Part shown: in pieces, positions 42,574-54,732 of the stretch
How the letters are laid out: each line of letters starts with the position of its first letter
Numbering within the stretch: position 1 is the first letter of the stretch
Source of the DNA: Limanda limanda
Taxonomy: Eukaryota > Chordata > Actinopteri > Pleuronectiformes > Pleuronectidae
Reading direction: 5' to 3'
DNA: 64,000 nt
NCBI RefSeq assembly: GCF_963576545.1
Contig: NC_083656.1
Location: 8,793,346 to 8,857,345 of the forward strand
The notes under the pieces: model-generated
The model's input: the letters and a program-made list of their open reading frames with translations, nothing else
Databases searched by the model: none
What the model was told of the DNA's origin: nothing
Position numbers and translations under genes: made by a program

Positions 42574-43807
42574 CAGTGTTGGGGAGTAACGGAATACATG
42601 TAACGGCGTTACGTATTTAGAATACAAATTATGAGTAACTGTATTCCGTTACAGTTACAAATTAAATAGATGGTATTCAGAATACAGTTACATTGTTGAA
42701 ATCAGTGGATTACATGACTGTACTTCTCGAGTTTATTCACTCTCTCGTAAATCCACCGGCGGCAAAACCCCCAGGAAGCAGCTGGAGACCAGGGCTGCCG
42801 TAAGAGCGCACCTTCCCCCGGCGGCGTGAAGAAGCCTCACCGCTACCGGCTCGGGGCCGGGACCGAAGCTCTGAGAGACTTCCGTCGCTACCAGAAATCT
42901 ACGGAGCTGCTGATCCGCAAGCTGCCCTTCCAGCGCCTGGTGAGAGAAGACCGACCTGCGCTCCCAGAGCTCTGCTGTCATGGCTCTGCAGGAGACCAGC
43001 GAGGCACGCCGGGTTCACACCGGACGCTGAAGCGCCGGGCAGCGCTAATAATATCACCCGTTGATCCAGAAGTATAAAAGCATATGGTCACTTGTTGCTC
43101 CAACATTAACTGTAACAGCGTCCCAATTTAATGTCATCCATCTTCAAGAACTTCTCCGCTGTTTGCTCCGTTCAATGTCGGGTGTCGAGGGTAAATTACG
43201 TATTCTCCGCCCCCCCCCTCTCTTTTTATCTTTATGACTGCTTGTGTGTCTGTAGTGGATGGGCAGAGGGGGGCATTTAATAATGTGATCGGTAAAATTG
43301 GTAAAATTAAAACTCCAGGACAACAGAAGGGGAATACAAACTATGGGATGCATACTTTATCATTTATATCATATAAAATGTCATCAATATCGTTTCAAAT
43401 CATTTTTCAGTGTGTTTCCTGGAGCGATACGCTCGCGTCAAGCGCAAAAAAAAAATAGACTCGACGCCGAAACGATCGCTGCACGGCGCGAGGCAGCCTT
43501 GGCGCGGGGGGGGGGTCCTTCAGCCTCCGGTGGGGCCGGCACAGAGGTGGGAGAGGATGGGAGCCGGACATCCAGCTGGCCCGCCGCATCGGCGGAGAGA
43601 GAGTTTAAACTGCTGCTGCTCCACTGACTATAACAACGCCGCAATCATACACTTAAAAAATGCAATACAAACCGGAAGTATTCCAAGTATTCAGAATACG
43701 TTACTCAGATTAGTTAATGTAATGGAATACGTTACAGATTACATTTTTGGGCATGTATTCTGTATTCTGTAACGGAATACGTTTTGAAAGTATCATTCCC
43801 AACACTG
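42574..43807. mobile_element. non-autonomous hAT-type element carrying a histone H3 fragment
   Basis: The element starts CAGTGTTGGGGAGTAACGG and ends with the inverse, ...CATTCCCAACACTG. It is flanked by the perfect 8-bp direct repeat TCCATGGG (42566-42573 and 43808-43815). An 8-bp target duplication with CAGTG-type ends is the hallmark of the hAT superfamily. Both subterminal regions repeat GTAACGGAATAC-like units in opposite orientation. No transposase reading frame is visible, so it would need an enzyme supplied elsewhere. Inside are a degraded histone H3 fragment (42746-43006) and GC-rich stretches (GTTCACACCGGACGCTG near 43,012; CTCGCGTCAAGCGC near 43,432) that may be a nested element. 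It inserted about 330 bases past the polr3a polyadenylation signal. Confidence 0.85.
42746..43006 (+). pseudogene. histone H3 gene fragment inside the hAT element
   Basis: Three adjoining frames match core histone H3 from about residue 8 to 98. From 42746 the sequence reads [19 protein letters not shown] one-base deletion then shifts the frame to [17 protein letters not shown], followed by [20 protein letters not shown] and VR. A deletion near residues 73-78 shifts it again to [20 protein letters not shown]. The first seven codons and everything after about residue 98 are missing. It cannot make H3. Base composition is GC-rich, like replication-dependent histone genes and unlike the surrounding AT-rich DNA. 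The source looks like an ordinary H3 gene, captured and then decayed. Confidence 0.9.
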
Positions 43808-43815
43808 TCCATGGG

Positions 43816-46216
43816 GTCCAGACAAATCTCTTTGTCGTCCATTGTAACTGCTGTCAATCACATAAAATGAAGTTATAACCTGTAAAAGCCACTTTTTAAG
43901 CCTTCAGGCAGTATCTTATTTTGACCCTTAGATTTTAGGTTGAGCATTCCTCGTAACAAACATGTAGCACTTTCTATTTCCTACGTTTCATAAACTCACA
44001 GTAAAATACCAGAGCTGGTTGGTAAATTACCTCCTGAGTAACTGGAATTGTGCATTTGCAGTTTTGCCAAACCGCAGATATCTGTTGCCTAAAATGCCTA
44101 ATGTTGTAGAGCCAGTGCAGCAGCCAGACCACGGGCATCGCAACTGGGTCGGCAAAGGAGCCGATTGCATCAGGCTCCTGGGAATGGCTGATTACCTTAG
44201 TCCGTCCGTTTTTTGACAACGCCCTTAAATTCTATGACTGACTGTACAGGAGACTGAAAGAACCCAAGTCGAATACCTCAAGAGGCCGGCGATGATGCCT
44301 GGGACGGTGGTGGAGGTTTGCACTTAAAAGCCAGTACTTTGCTTATATGTGTGTGTATACAGGTATTCACTTTGTCACCTTACCTGGGCCCCAAAGTCCT
44401 TTGAAACGCTCCTGAAGGCGGCACAAGCAAGAATAACGACTTTCAGCCAGGTCGATTTTTACTTATTTTATTAAACAAAACAATTTTGCGCAAACTGGAA
44501 ATATTAATTCAGTCGTAAGAGTCACTTTTAACTTTTTAACATGATAAATAAAAATAGACCAAGAAAAATGACATTTGTCAGAGAATAAAAAGCAAGTCTT
44601 CAACATACCATCATATAGTTCTTACCTCATAAAAAAATTTAGTTGAAAACTCTCACTTTTAAAAGGCCCCATTTGATTGCAAACCTTTATTGAAAATACA
44701 ATTTTAGTTTAAATAGATTTCTTTATTTCATGTAAAATGAATATATCAAGATTTTGGGGCCTACTGGCAGCAAAATATACGTGTGAGCACAATCTCTGAG
44801 AAATGCAGTCGGCAAAATTGTATACATTCATTGCGACCTGCACAGGACTGTGGGTAAAATCCACGCCGTCTTTACCAAACACGTCATTACAGGAGCGTTT
44901 AACAAACGTTATGACGAAAAAAACAATAACATTCACTATACTGCATTAAGGCATCAACAACACAAAACATTCCACAGCATCATTAACACATTTAAAGTCA
45001 AACCGGGTTTGCTTCCTGTGTGTTTACATGTGACACATGAAGCCAAATTTAAAGTTTGTTCTGCAAAAGTCTGAACATTAATATGGTACAACATGAACCT
45101 TTTTAAAAACTGCACAAGGGCAGACTGTTGATATAACGTCATTATTCATCACAGCTGTTGGACTGAAACCAAAGTACAAGGCAGAGTTTGTTTCAATAAC
45201 AGGCGTTTCATCATCAGGTCAGAGTTCCGGCAGCTCAGAGGATTTCAAAAGCAGAAATAGTCAGAGAGATTGTCGTCATTGAAATAAAGGTTTGTGCTGA
45301 TCGACCCTGAATTGATGTGATTCCATTCATCCATCCATTGTCTTCCACTTATTGTCTTGTCTTTCGATATGAAAGAGCAGCGGTTCTATTTAGAACTCCC
45401 TCTGGATTTGTAAACTCCTCACTATCTTTAAGGCTAATTTCAGACGCTTTTTTTTTGCAAATTTGTTCTATCATTCACCACCCAGAACTCATTTAATCGG
45501 TAAGTCGGTGGTTCGATCCCTGGCTCCTCCACTCTGCATGTCAAAGTGTCCTCGGGCTTTGTTGTCAGTTTGTGAACAGGCTGGATGGGTGATAGAGAAG
45601 TGCTTCATAGTGTAAAGCACTCAGAGTGTTTGTGGAAAAAGGGCACATAAACAAAGTCTACAATTTGAGCAAATGCAAATCTAGTAGCAAAACATTCAGA
45701 GGTTACATCCAATTTTTCGCCTTTGCTGCCAAAACCTTGGCTGTGCTTCTTTGTTATCATTTCCAAACATTTTGCTCTGTTATACTGAATCTGGAAAAAG
45801 GTTTTGCAGATTTGGAATAACAATGAACAAGGTTCCCTCCTCCACAATATTAAATGTTCACAGAGTGAGACAGAACTTCCTGCAGATATTAGAAACCTCC
45901 ACTGATATGAATTCATGACACAGTTACACCCCCGGTGTTCCGGTGTGTGACCGCTGCTCCTCACTGCTGCCAGGGACGTTTTCACAGTGAAACCATCCTT
46001 CCTCAGAAGGCCATCATTTCCTTTGCTCCTGTGTTTCCTGACCAGAATAATAACAGAACAATCTCTGGTGCTGCAGAGATGTGCTTTCAAGCTGGTGCAA
46101 TTTTTTTGGAGTGTTTGAACCACAACGGCGAGACTGTCCTGTGCAGGCGACCGACAGCAGAGAGGATTGTGGAGCTCTACAGCTGAACACTTTGCGCTTT
46201 CAAAGCCACGTCCTCC
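43816..46216. other. AT-rich intergenic DNA between polr3a and qrfpr, possible qrfpr 3' UTR
   Basis: No coding exon is recognisable here. Because qrfpr runs leftward, part may be its 3' UTR. The first minus-strand AATAAA candidates seen lie at about 44,686-44,691 and 44,467-44,472, which would imply a UTR of 1.5-1.7 kb. A tRNA-like SINE fragment lies at 45,496-45,650. Confidence 0.5.
45496..45650 (+). repeat. tRNA-derived SINE fragment
   Basis: GTCGGTGGTTCGATCCCTGG resembles a Pol III B-box (GGTTCGATCCC). It is followed by a SINE body with GTGTCCTCGGGC and a tail AGTGTAAAGCACTCAGAGTG. This arrangement resembles a widespread fish tRNA-derived SINE. The A-box half is missing and the copy is degraded. 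The family name is not claimed. Confidence 0.6.
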
Positions 46217-48211
46217 TCATTTGACCTGGGAGGAGCTGCTTCCAGGCAGCTCAGTTTGGATGGTGGAGATCTTTTCTACTATCACTTCCAGGGCGCGGTC
46301 TCTGTGCAGTGGATTCGAGGGAACTTTGTCCTTGGAGTTCTGGTTCGGGCTGTGTCCTGCCACCGAATCTGCGAATGCCTCTCTGCTTTGGGGTTTGACG
46401 AACTTCACGCTGATTTTAGGAGCCACCACACCGCGGCCTGGCTGGTTGTGCTTCCTGACGCACTCGGAGAGGGTGGAGATGCAGCTCTTCTTGAAGTTCT
46501 CGTTCATGAAGGCGTACACGATGGGATTGTTGAAGCTGTTGAAGAACCCGATGGCCTGAACAACAGCGATGATCATGCTGATTGTGACTCCGTCGTATTT
46601 CTTCTCCAGGTCATCTGGATTATTGAAAACACAGAAAGAAGCTCATACTCAAATTGATGGATCCCAAGAGACTAAAAGTCAATGGCATTAAAGCACTGTG
46701 TAACTTGTATTGGGCTCAGTGTCTGAGTGATTAGTTGGTTTTCATGAAGAGACAAAACAAAGCTATTAATCACTGAGGGGAAACAAAACTGAATTGTGGA
46801 TTTTACCCATGATTCCCAGTTTCCTGTATCAGAAGAGCTGCAGCTGTCACAAATACACCAAACTCTATTTAGAATTTTTGATATTTAAAGTGGCCTCGCT
46901 GTCAGTTACACACTTCTCACAGGAAAGCAGCATCTTCTCTCACTATTCAAAATCAGTGAAGCATTAAACTAATTACAAAGCGGCTATTTTAAGGTTAAAA
47001 ATGTTTAAAATTCATATAGACTGTGGTAATACTTACAGTACTCGAACAGCATGTGGACCGTGTGGAACGGTGCCCAGCAAATCGTGAATAACAGGACGAT
47101 GGTGATCATCATTTTGGCAGCTCTTTTCTTTTTCCTGGTGAGAGTAAAAACCGAGAGGTAAAGATCTGAGTCCTTCTTACGACAGACATGACGGCACTCT
47201 TTCCCCTTGTTTGACATATAATGTAGAGAAGCCTTTAACCATGTGTTGCAGTTCTTAGTCCCACAGTCGAACTCGGGGGAAATAAAGGGAGCAATTTGTC
47301 TCCTCTGAGTGTCCTTAACAGAAAAAGCAATTTTTTTTCCCAATTACTGGATCCAGCTACTTATATCACGAAGCCTAAAGAGCTGTAGTTGAAGTCTGTT
47401 CCATGCAATACCATTGTAGCAAACACAACAGCTCTCTGTGAGGCTTTCATTCTGATGGTTACCTTCTTGTCGCACAGGCAAAGAATACACTGAGTGTGTG
47501 CGTTTTAAACTCACATTTAAGTTTTTTTCCCAGAGAAAAGTTCAATTTTCAGCAGATCAATGAGAAATAGGTCTTCTATTGACGAATAGGGGGCCATCAG
47601 CAACACAAACCCACACCCTCTAGCATTTGTGTTCAGGGGAAGGCACGACCAAGCCCCCTTGGATATGAGACGCTTGAGACATAACTGACCTGGAGATCTT
47701 GCTGATCTCCCTGTGGTTCATGGTGTTGAGGACTGAGGAGTCGCCCACCCTGTTGCGGATCCACAGCTCGATCCCGATGCGCGTGTAAAGGAACAGCATG
47801 GCGGCCAAGGGGAGCAGGAACAGAGCCACCATGATGAAGGTGGTGTAGGTCTGCCGGTGAGTCACAGAGTGCCAACTCTCCTGACAGCACACGTGGTAGT
47901 GATCGTACAAGAAGTCGTACTTCACCTGGGAGAGGCGAGAAGAAAAACTGTCAATGTCAGTTCCAGGAGTCTGAGACTGCTCTTTTTAAATTGCTTTCTT
48001 TAAAAGAAAAAAACTCTTGCTTGGTTTGACCGGCACCACTCACCTCTAGCTGCTGCACAAACAGCATCGGTGAACCCACGATCACTGAGGCAATCCATAC
48101 AAGCCCTGCAGGATGGAAAGAAATATATAATAATAATAGATACAGTTTACACAGTACAGGGTTTATACTTTGATTGACACACACACACAGACACACACAC
48201 ACACAGACACA

Positions 48212-48292
<81 letters not shown>

Positions 48293-50436
48293 ACCCAACA
48301 TACACACATCTGTTCTGCTTCAGTCCCTGGTGTCTGCCATTTCTCTTTGCATATCTCCAGATTCCTAGCTAATTGCATGTTTGTTTGTGATCCAGCCATG
48401 ACAACTGGTAACTCCCCCTAATAAGGACAATCCAGTCCTGCCACCGCTTCAGTCCTGAACATCTGCCTGCTCTTTGGAAGGAGCTTTGGTGGCATTTAAC
48501 AACTCGGCATTCTCAGTTCTGGCCAATATGGCTTTGATTATACCTATTTTTCATGAGGGAAATCTCATTAAATGGAGCTTTAACATGACCCGAGATTCAA
48601 ACCCTGATCTACATCCATACTGCAGTAGACAGAGATGTAATGGAGCCACTATAGATTGCTTTCACTGCAAACCCATTACAGTGGAAAATGCTTATATCGA
48701 TTATGGATATAATGATCAACAGTTTATAAGGATCAAAAAGCTTGGGACAGAATCGTTTCTTTGCTAAACGTGTTATAAAAATGATTTGTTATTGTAGTCA
48801 CGTAATCCACGTACAATGATCAACAGATTCTGTTGACTCTGGGTTTACACGTGTGTAACTGTTTGTGTGTTCTAGATAGATTAGACTTTTTACAACTCAT
48901 TGCAACTTCTTTACATATAATACATATAAAACATATAAATATAATTCCACACCGAGGCACACACGTTGAATACCTAGCATCTTGTATGCTCGTTTGGACG
49001 AGTACTGCCTCCTCATCTTCAGGGGAAAGACAATGCCCTGGTATCTCTCAATGGCAATGCAGGTCATTGTGAGGATGCCAGTCACTATTGCTGTAGTCTG
49101 TACAAAGGGAACCGTCTTGCAAACCAGAACCCCTGCAGAAAAAAAACATAATAGAGAGGATGAAAGGATGAGACTCTTAGAAACTGCATAACATACATTT
49201 CTACTGAAGCAAAGACTGAAGAGGGATGCGAGCTCATCTTCTAACCTTTTCGTGTTCCCGTGCGATGCAGGAAGATAAGGGTTTAATTGGAATGACAAAA
49301 CAGCCCTCGCCGAGTACACTTGGACATTTTGAACACACACATGTCACAGCTAACAAAGCACAGAGCAGACGGTTCACCTTTATTCACATGGAACTAATTA
49401 CTATCGATGTTAATGGCAGCACATGCTTCTCGCCTGCCTTCGATTGCTGTGATACGCTGAATGTCAGCTGTCAGATACTCTTGTGTGTTGTGGATGCTAG
49501 GAACAGTGTGGGGAACCGATGAATATAATGAAATGTACATTGATACAGATAAATAATGATACATATGTGAAGCAAATTGTGCTCAGTTTCTAAAAATCTG
49601 CTCTTTTAGAGGTTATAGTCCAGTGGTTTTCTATCGTCAGGTATAAACCTGGTGGAGATAGTTACAGTGCTGAGGCTCCTACAAATGCAATGCAATGCAA
49701 ACATGTACAACACCTTTGACTTTGTGTTGTTTTTACAGGCATTCTGCAGTGAACTGCACACTCTTGCTCATTACACTGAGCAGTTTCTGGTTCAAGATGC
49801 CTCAGGTTGTGAGACGAAAACAAGCTGCAATATTCCTGTGTTTCAAAGTCGCATGTTACAAGTAGTGCTCATCAATCCATTTATTGATCTCTGTAGAAAT
49901 GTGGTCATATCTCTCTATCTCAGCAGCGATCGAGACCAACCACAGTGTGAGCAGCAGTTAGATCAGCTGTCAGCTGTTAGGCACAAGAACAGGTGTTTGT
50001 TCCCTTTCTCTCTCCTGCTGTTCCGTCAGGTGTGTGACTCGATTTTATTTTTTTACTCAAAGTAAAAAAATAAAAGCTGCTTGCTTATATTTCTGTTTTT
50101 GCTGCAGAAGCTCGTGACCTCCGGCTGCCATTAAGAGGCATCGACGACTGCTGAGTTCCTTTCAGGAATCAATAACATGTTTGCAGATGTGATTGACTCT
50201 TACTCCTTACTCAGTCTGGCTAATGTGCAGCGCTGATGAAGGGTTACTTGTCTTAATGTGTGGGCGCCTCCAGCGTGTTGGCTGGGGTTGGATGTCAGGT
50301 GTGATGGGGTCGGCTGCTGCTGCTGCTGCATTCCATTCATTGTTCTGCTACTTGTTGCACTCAGATCACAATTAGCATCTTGCATTGCTTATCAATATTT
50401 GACAGACTTCTTGCATGAGTATTATTTTCTTTGCAA

Positions 50437-50472
<36 letters not shown>

Positions 50473-51295
50473 GATGATAAGATAATCCTACTAATCCAAA
50501 TGAGGGAAATTGTGGAGTTTCCCATCAAGATAAGTGCATGCAAAAAGAACAGAATAGAATAGATAAGAATGCAACGGCACAAACATAACAGCCACTACAT
50601 CCACTTGTGATAAGGTTGAGCTATGGTGTTGTGAAACAAAGTCAAAGTGGCATATTGATGATGATGATCAGGATAGTGGCAATGAATCAGGTATAATCTT
50701 GTATATCGAGTAGTACGGTGTGATGCTGTGATGTAATATTACAAAGTAAATAGTACACAACAGTATATCCCAGCCTAAACCCATGCATTTTGCAAATCGT
50801 GCAGAAATCGGGCAAAACTTCTAGATTTCGTGGTTTTACGCACAGTGCGCATGGAGCTGAACGTGTCCAAGAGCGCATGGGAGGACAGAGGTTTCATCCC
50901 AAAAGAGTTCAAGAGGTGTACAACTCACCTCCGAACCACTCCGAGGAGATGTTCTGCAGCAGGGTGAACGGGACGCAGAAGAAGGTGATGAGCAGGTCGC
51001 TGACCGCCAGCGAGCAGATGAAGATATCCGTCGCCGTGTGGATCGCACGTTTCTTCAGCACTATGTAGATGACCAGCGTGTTCCCCGCCAGCGCCAGCAC
51101 GAAGATCACCGCGTACATGATCACGAAGGTGGTCTTGGCGCTGTACGGCAGCTCGGGGATGTAGACGAGAGGCTGGATGTTGTAGGTGTTGATGAACTCC
51201 CGGCGGCTCAGGTTGTAGTAGCGCAGCATCTCCTGCAGCGCTTCGGGGGTGATCTTGGTGGCACCTTGCCCGGAGTCTGTGGAGGCTGCGGCCAT
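46217..51295 (-). CDS. qrfpr: QRFP (26RFa) receptor-type GPCR, complete, 6 coding exons
   Basis: Class A G-protein-coupled receptor for the RFamide peptide QRFP/26RFa, acting at the plasma membrane. Exons on the minus strand: 51295-50929, 49132-48974, 48105-48044, 47925-47690, 47134-47037, 46614-46217; all introns are GT-AG. They join to 439 codons (human QRFPR is about 431). The N-terminus has a predicted glycosylation site at Asn28 and the family sequence QPLVYIPELP. TM1 is about 55-80 with Asn72. TM2 contains LAVSD with Asp100. NIS at 115-117 lies in extracellular loop 1, and Cys127 starts TM3. ERY is at 151-153. Adjacent Cys209/Cys210 lie in extracellular loop 2. TM6 has CWAP (294-297) and TM7 has NPIVY (337-341). 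IFICSLAVSDLLITFFC, TMTCIAIER and the KKKRA stretch before TM6 match GPR103/QRFPR more closely than NPFF receptors. The gene is convergent with polr3a and divergent from tbata. Fish carry several QRFPR paralogues; which one this is cannot be settled here. Confidence 0.93.
48177..48296. repeat. (CA)n microsatellite in qrfpr intron 2
   Basis: About 120 bases of nearly pure CA repeat with a few CAGA/CCCA interruptions at its left end. It starts about 70 bases from the acceptor of qrfpr exon 3 (on the minus strand it reads as GT repeat just upstream of that exon). Confidence 0.97.
50438..50472. repeat. (ATT)n microsatellite in qrfpr intron 1
   Basis: About twelve ATT units followed by ATGATGATAAG. 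It lies within the 1.8-kb first intron of qrfpr. Confidence 0.95.
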
Positions 51296-51489
51296 CTCCG
51301 GGGTTCGGCCCCTGGGGTAGGGTTAGAGAGAGAGAGCTGCTGTGTGGAAGGGAACAGGATCCAAGTCCCTCTAAGTCTCAGCGTCTGTCCTCCAACCTCA
51401 GCCTCAACCCACCAAGTGCGTCCGGAAGATGCGCTGCTGCCTCCTTCCCTCAGAGAGACCAGCTGCTGTGGTCACTGATGCAGCTGTGT

Positions 51490-51534
<45 letters not shown>

Positions 51535-52575
51535 CCTATTTTTATAAGATAAGATGAGAATCCTGTATTTGTAATAATAAGTAATGTGCAATACTTTAGT
51601 GCAAAGATAATATCACTGAAGTGTAAATAATATAAATGGAAAATAAGAAACATATGAACTGTGTGAGACTGTGTACAGTGAATGGATTGACCGTGAACCA
51701 TTGGATTGCACAGACAGAATGAATATCGCAATGTTAAGAGTGCTAAACCAGAGGTAAAGTGCAGTCCTTATGGATGTGTGAAGTTCTATAGGGAGCAGAG
51801 CTGGGTGTACAGTCGTACTGCTGCAGGAAGACTGGTTGTCCATCCTCCTCTGTCCCACCTCCTCCACAGGGTCCAGGGGGGGTCCCAGCACCGAGCTGGC
51901 CCTACTCAGTCTGAGGACATCTTTAGCACAGCGGTGTATTTAATCCCTGTAATGTGGTATTATAGTTAGGTGTATAGTTGTGATTGTTAAGGTTATGGTA
52001 AGGGTCTAAAGAAGGCATTATGTATATGAGTGCCCTCACTGAGATACAAGTAAACAGAAGGTGTGTGTGTGTGGGGGGGGGGGGGGGGCCTGGTATTACT
52101 GATGTTGTAGGGACCTAAATCTGCTCACACAAGTCACCTTATGGGAACATGTCTTCGTACGGGGACAAAACGCAAGTCCTCATAATGTAAATGATCAGAT
52201 TTTAAGGTTATAACATGTTTTAAGGTTTGGTTTTTGGTTTTAAACAACAAGAGATTATTCAAATGTTTATAGAATCGTGTTATTTCTGTTATTTAACACC
52301 TATTTGTGAAATAAATCTGTATAAAACACTTTGTCTTCAGGTTTTCTGGCAAATGTCACTTCTGACGCAACAAGTTACAATATTGATACATGCTCTCAAC
52401 CAATCATGATTCAATGTCAATCATGATGTGTCACCCTGTTTTTATCGCCTTGAATCAACATATTAAACGGAGGAGAGAACCACGGAGGAGGTTGTGTTTC
52501 TCTCATCTCTCAAATCAAGTTAGACTTGTGTGAAGGACTTTAATTATCTCAGAGGGAACTCGGAGTGCTGCTGCT
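51296..52575. other. intergenic: qrfpr upstream region
   Basis: This contains the qrfpr 5' flank, a (GT)n run at 51,491-51,530 and a GT run followed by a poly-G run near 52,062-52,088. The sequence around 52,370-52,450 (CTCAACCAATCATGATT, TCACCCTGTTTTTATCG) matches the interior of the MITE family seen at 132-440. No coding exon is seen. Confidence 0.5.
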
Positions 52576-53042
52576 GCTCCTTGACGTGGAACAGAGCTGG
52601 TTGAGGTGGTTGGGGCATCTGATTAGGGTTTCTCCATGGGCACCTCTCATGGGAGCTGTTCAGACCATGGAAACCCAGAGACAGACCCTGGAAAACAAGC
52701 TGTAGAGATTATATATATCTCATGTGATTTGGGAAGACCTCAGGATGTCCCAGGAGGAGCTGGAGCATCACTGTCGAGATCTACGTCTGGGTTGTCTAAC
52801 CTGCTGCCACTGTGACCCGACACCGGCTAAGAGGCAGAAAAAGGATGAATTGATTAATGCATGTACCACTGCTCTCTGGGGTGTGCTGTAGCCGAGCTGG
52901 TTCCTCTCACAGTCCAAGGCCATGCTGATTGGGGTGAGGTTCTCGGAGAGTGGACCTCGCCTCTCGCCAAATGTCACCTAGGATTGAATGCAGACCACTT
53001 AAAGCGTAAGCATATAGATAATGGATGGATTGATGGATGATG
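52575..53042. repeat. degraded dispersed repeats (two families)
   Basis: The left part (GACGTGGAACAGAGCTGG ... CCCAGGAGGAGCTGGAGC ... TGTGACCCGACACCGG) resembles a repeat common in fish genomes that ends in TGCGACCCGACC-like sequence. The right part (about 52,866-53,042) has CCTCTCGCCAAATGTCACC and ends in an ATGGATGGATTGATGGATGA run, resembling the 3' half of the SINE-like repeat at 16,941-17,222. Family names are not asserted. Confidence 0.6.
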
Positions 53043-54246
53043 AATTAACATATAGAGACCTAGAGACCTGTGGTCATGGCGAAACATGGAATTCTCATAA
53101 ATTCAAGTCAAATTTGCAAGTCAGCAAAGACACATTTATGTTAAAAAATTTACGATGAATAATAATGGTTTTGCTGAGCTGCTGTTCAAGGAAACTCCTT
53201 TTATAATAAATTGCTGCTGTTAACTTCAATAACTGTACCAACCATTAGCATCAAATTACAAACACATTGTTGGATCGCAATGATCAAGTTTCCTCTGTGT
53301 TCCCTCCGCTCTCACTCTGCAACAACCGATAGATTAAATTACCTCCACAACAATCACCACCCATTCTAGTGATATGAATCATTAAATGTTTCCTTCAGAT
53401 AGTTTGAGGTGGCGTAAATTCAAAAGACAACACATGTTAAATTCCTTTTTTTAAAAATATTAATTATTCGATAATAAACCTCAATCCCAGAATAGAGATA
53501 TGTGATGTTTTTTTACATATTTCTATATTGCTTGGAGAAATGGTGTTCGGGAATGAATGAGGTGTAATTTGTCTGACGTGAAGAAAGCAATTTGATTTGA
53601 TCCATGAAAGTCACAGGGACAACATAATCGTTCGGTCCATTTTCTACTTTAATATCTATTTCATGGATCTGTTGGATTTCCACTACAAGTGCAATTATCA
53701 GAGTATCAGTTTAACGCTGACACGGCTTCTGATTTCACACCACCTGGATGCACATCATGCCATGTAAACATGTTAAGTGTGAAATGATGAAGCATCTCCT
53801 TCTCTGTCCCACCCCCACCCCCCTATGCTTTTAATAGCCTCTCTGGTCCTTTCAGAATAAATGGCCTTGCTTTTTATTTGAACAACAAAAGTTGAGTGTG
53901 TGACATAAAGAGCTCACTAGGATCAATAACTCTTTGGATTTTCGCTGTTCATGGACCTTTACAAACGACATGCTCTGAAATGTACTTAAAGTATAAAAGA
54001 AAAAAGTCACCCTCTGAATTCAATTTCTAAAGAGAGCATCCGTGCAAAGCAAGCTGAGACTCATGTCACCATAATATAGGTTTAAAGACTATTCAACTAA
54101 AACCACTTCACACCTCAGGTCCATCCACAGTAATGCGGAGTTGACTTATCCTGTTGAATAATCTCTCTGTGGACTTCTTTCCCAAGCGGTTTCTGCTCAG
54201 CAACAGAAACATGCAACTGATCAAAATAAAATTCTGCCAGTGAAGA
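53043..54246. other. AT-rich intergenic DNA, nothing recognised
   Basis: No exon, RNA gene or clear repeat is recognised in this stretch between the degraded repeats and the second hAT-type element. Confidence 0.5.
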
Positions 54247-54254
54247 CTTTAGAT

Positions 54255-54732
54255 CAAAGGTCTTCAACAGGGGGGCCACGGAGATACTGCAGGGGGGTCG
54301 CAAAATCTTTGGTTGATTAGACAATTTTTAAAAATTTTTATAATTTTTTACAATTTTGTATTTATTTTCAAACCAATTTTTTTTCCAAAAAATTTAAATG
54401 TCTTTAAATACACATTAACATGCATCCAACATATTGTGAGGCTGATTTGACCCTCTGCCTGATAACCTCCATCCAAACAAGATTAGATAAGTTGTGTGAG
54501 GCATGGCCACCCTGTACCTTGGACATATTTAAATTAAAAACATGAATGTATGAACTTGTGTAATATTTGAATAGCTTAGTATTGAATGCACAATAACAGG
54601 GTAGCTATGTTTATACATGGCACTAGGCCCAGTTTAATATTAAACACAATGTTATACAATATATATGGGGTCCCTGCTCCATCTCTCCACCAGTTTGGGG
54701 GTCCTTGGCCTGAAAAACGTTGAAGACCCCTG
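54255..54732. mobile_element. short non-autonomous hAT-type element (478 bp)
   Basis: The left end CAAAGGTCTTCAAC and the inverse of the right end (CAGGGGTCTTCAAC) form 14-bp terminal inverted repeats with two mismatches. Perfect 8-bp direct repeats CTTTAGAT flank it (54247-54254, 54733-54740), the hAT target-duplication length. The interior is AT-rich and non-coding. No captured gene is recognised. Confidence 0.85.

Noticed and set aside
42746..43006. A functional histone H3 gene or variant
   Set aside because: Two frame breaks, missing first codons and C-terminal end, and location inside a transposon.
45509..45525. Possible tRNA gene (GGTTCGATCCC B-box)
   Set aside because: No A-box, no cloverleaf acceptor stem; it fits a SINE fragment.
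45605..46123. 172-codon open frame on the minus strand next to qrfpr
   Set aside because: It lies in the qrfpr 3' flank and overlaps a SINE fragment. It has no domain and is not in frame with a qrfpr exon.
51038..51478. 146-codon plus-strand frame opposite qrfpr exon 1
   Set aside because: It is the antisense shadow of a GC-rich receptor exon.
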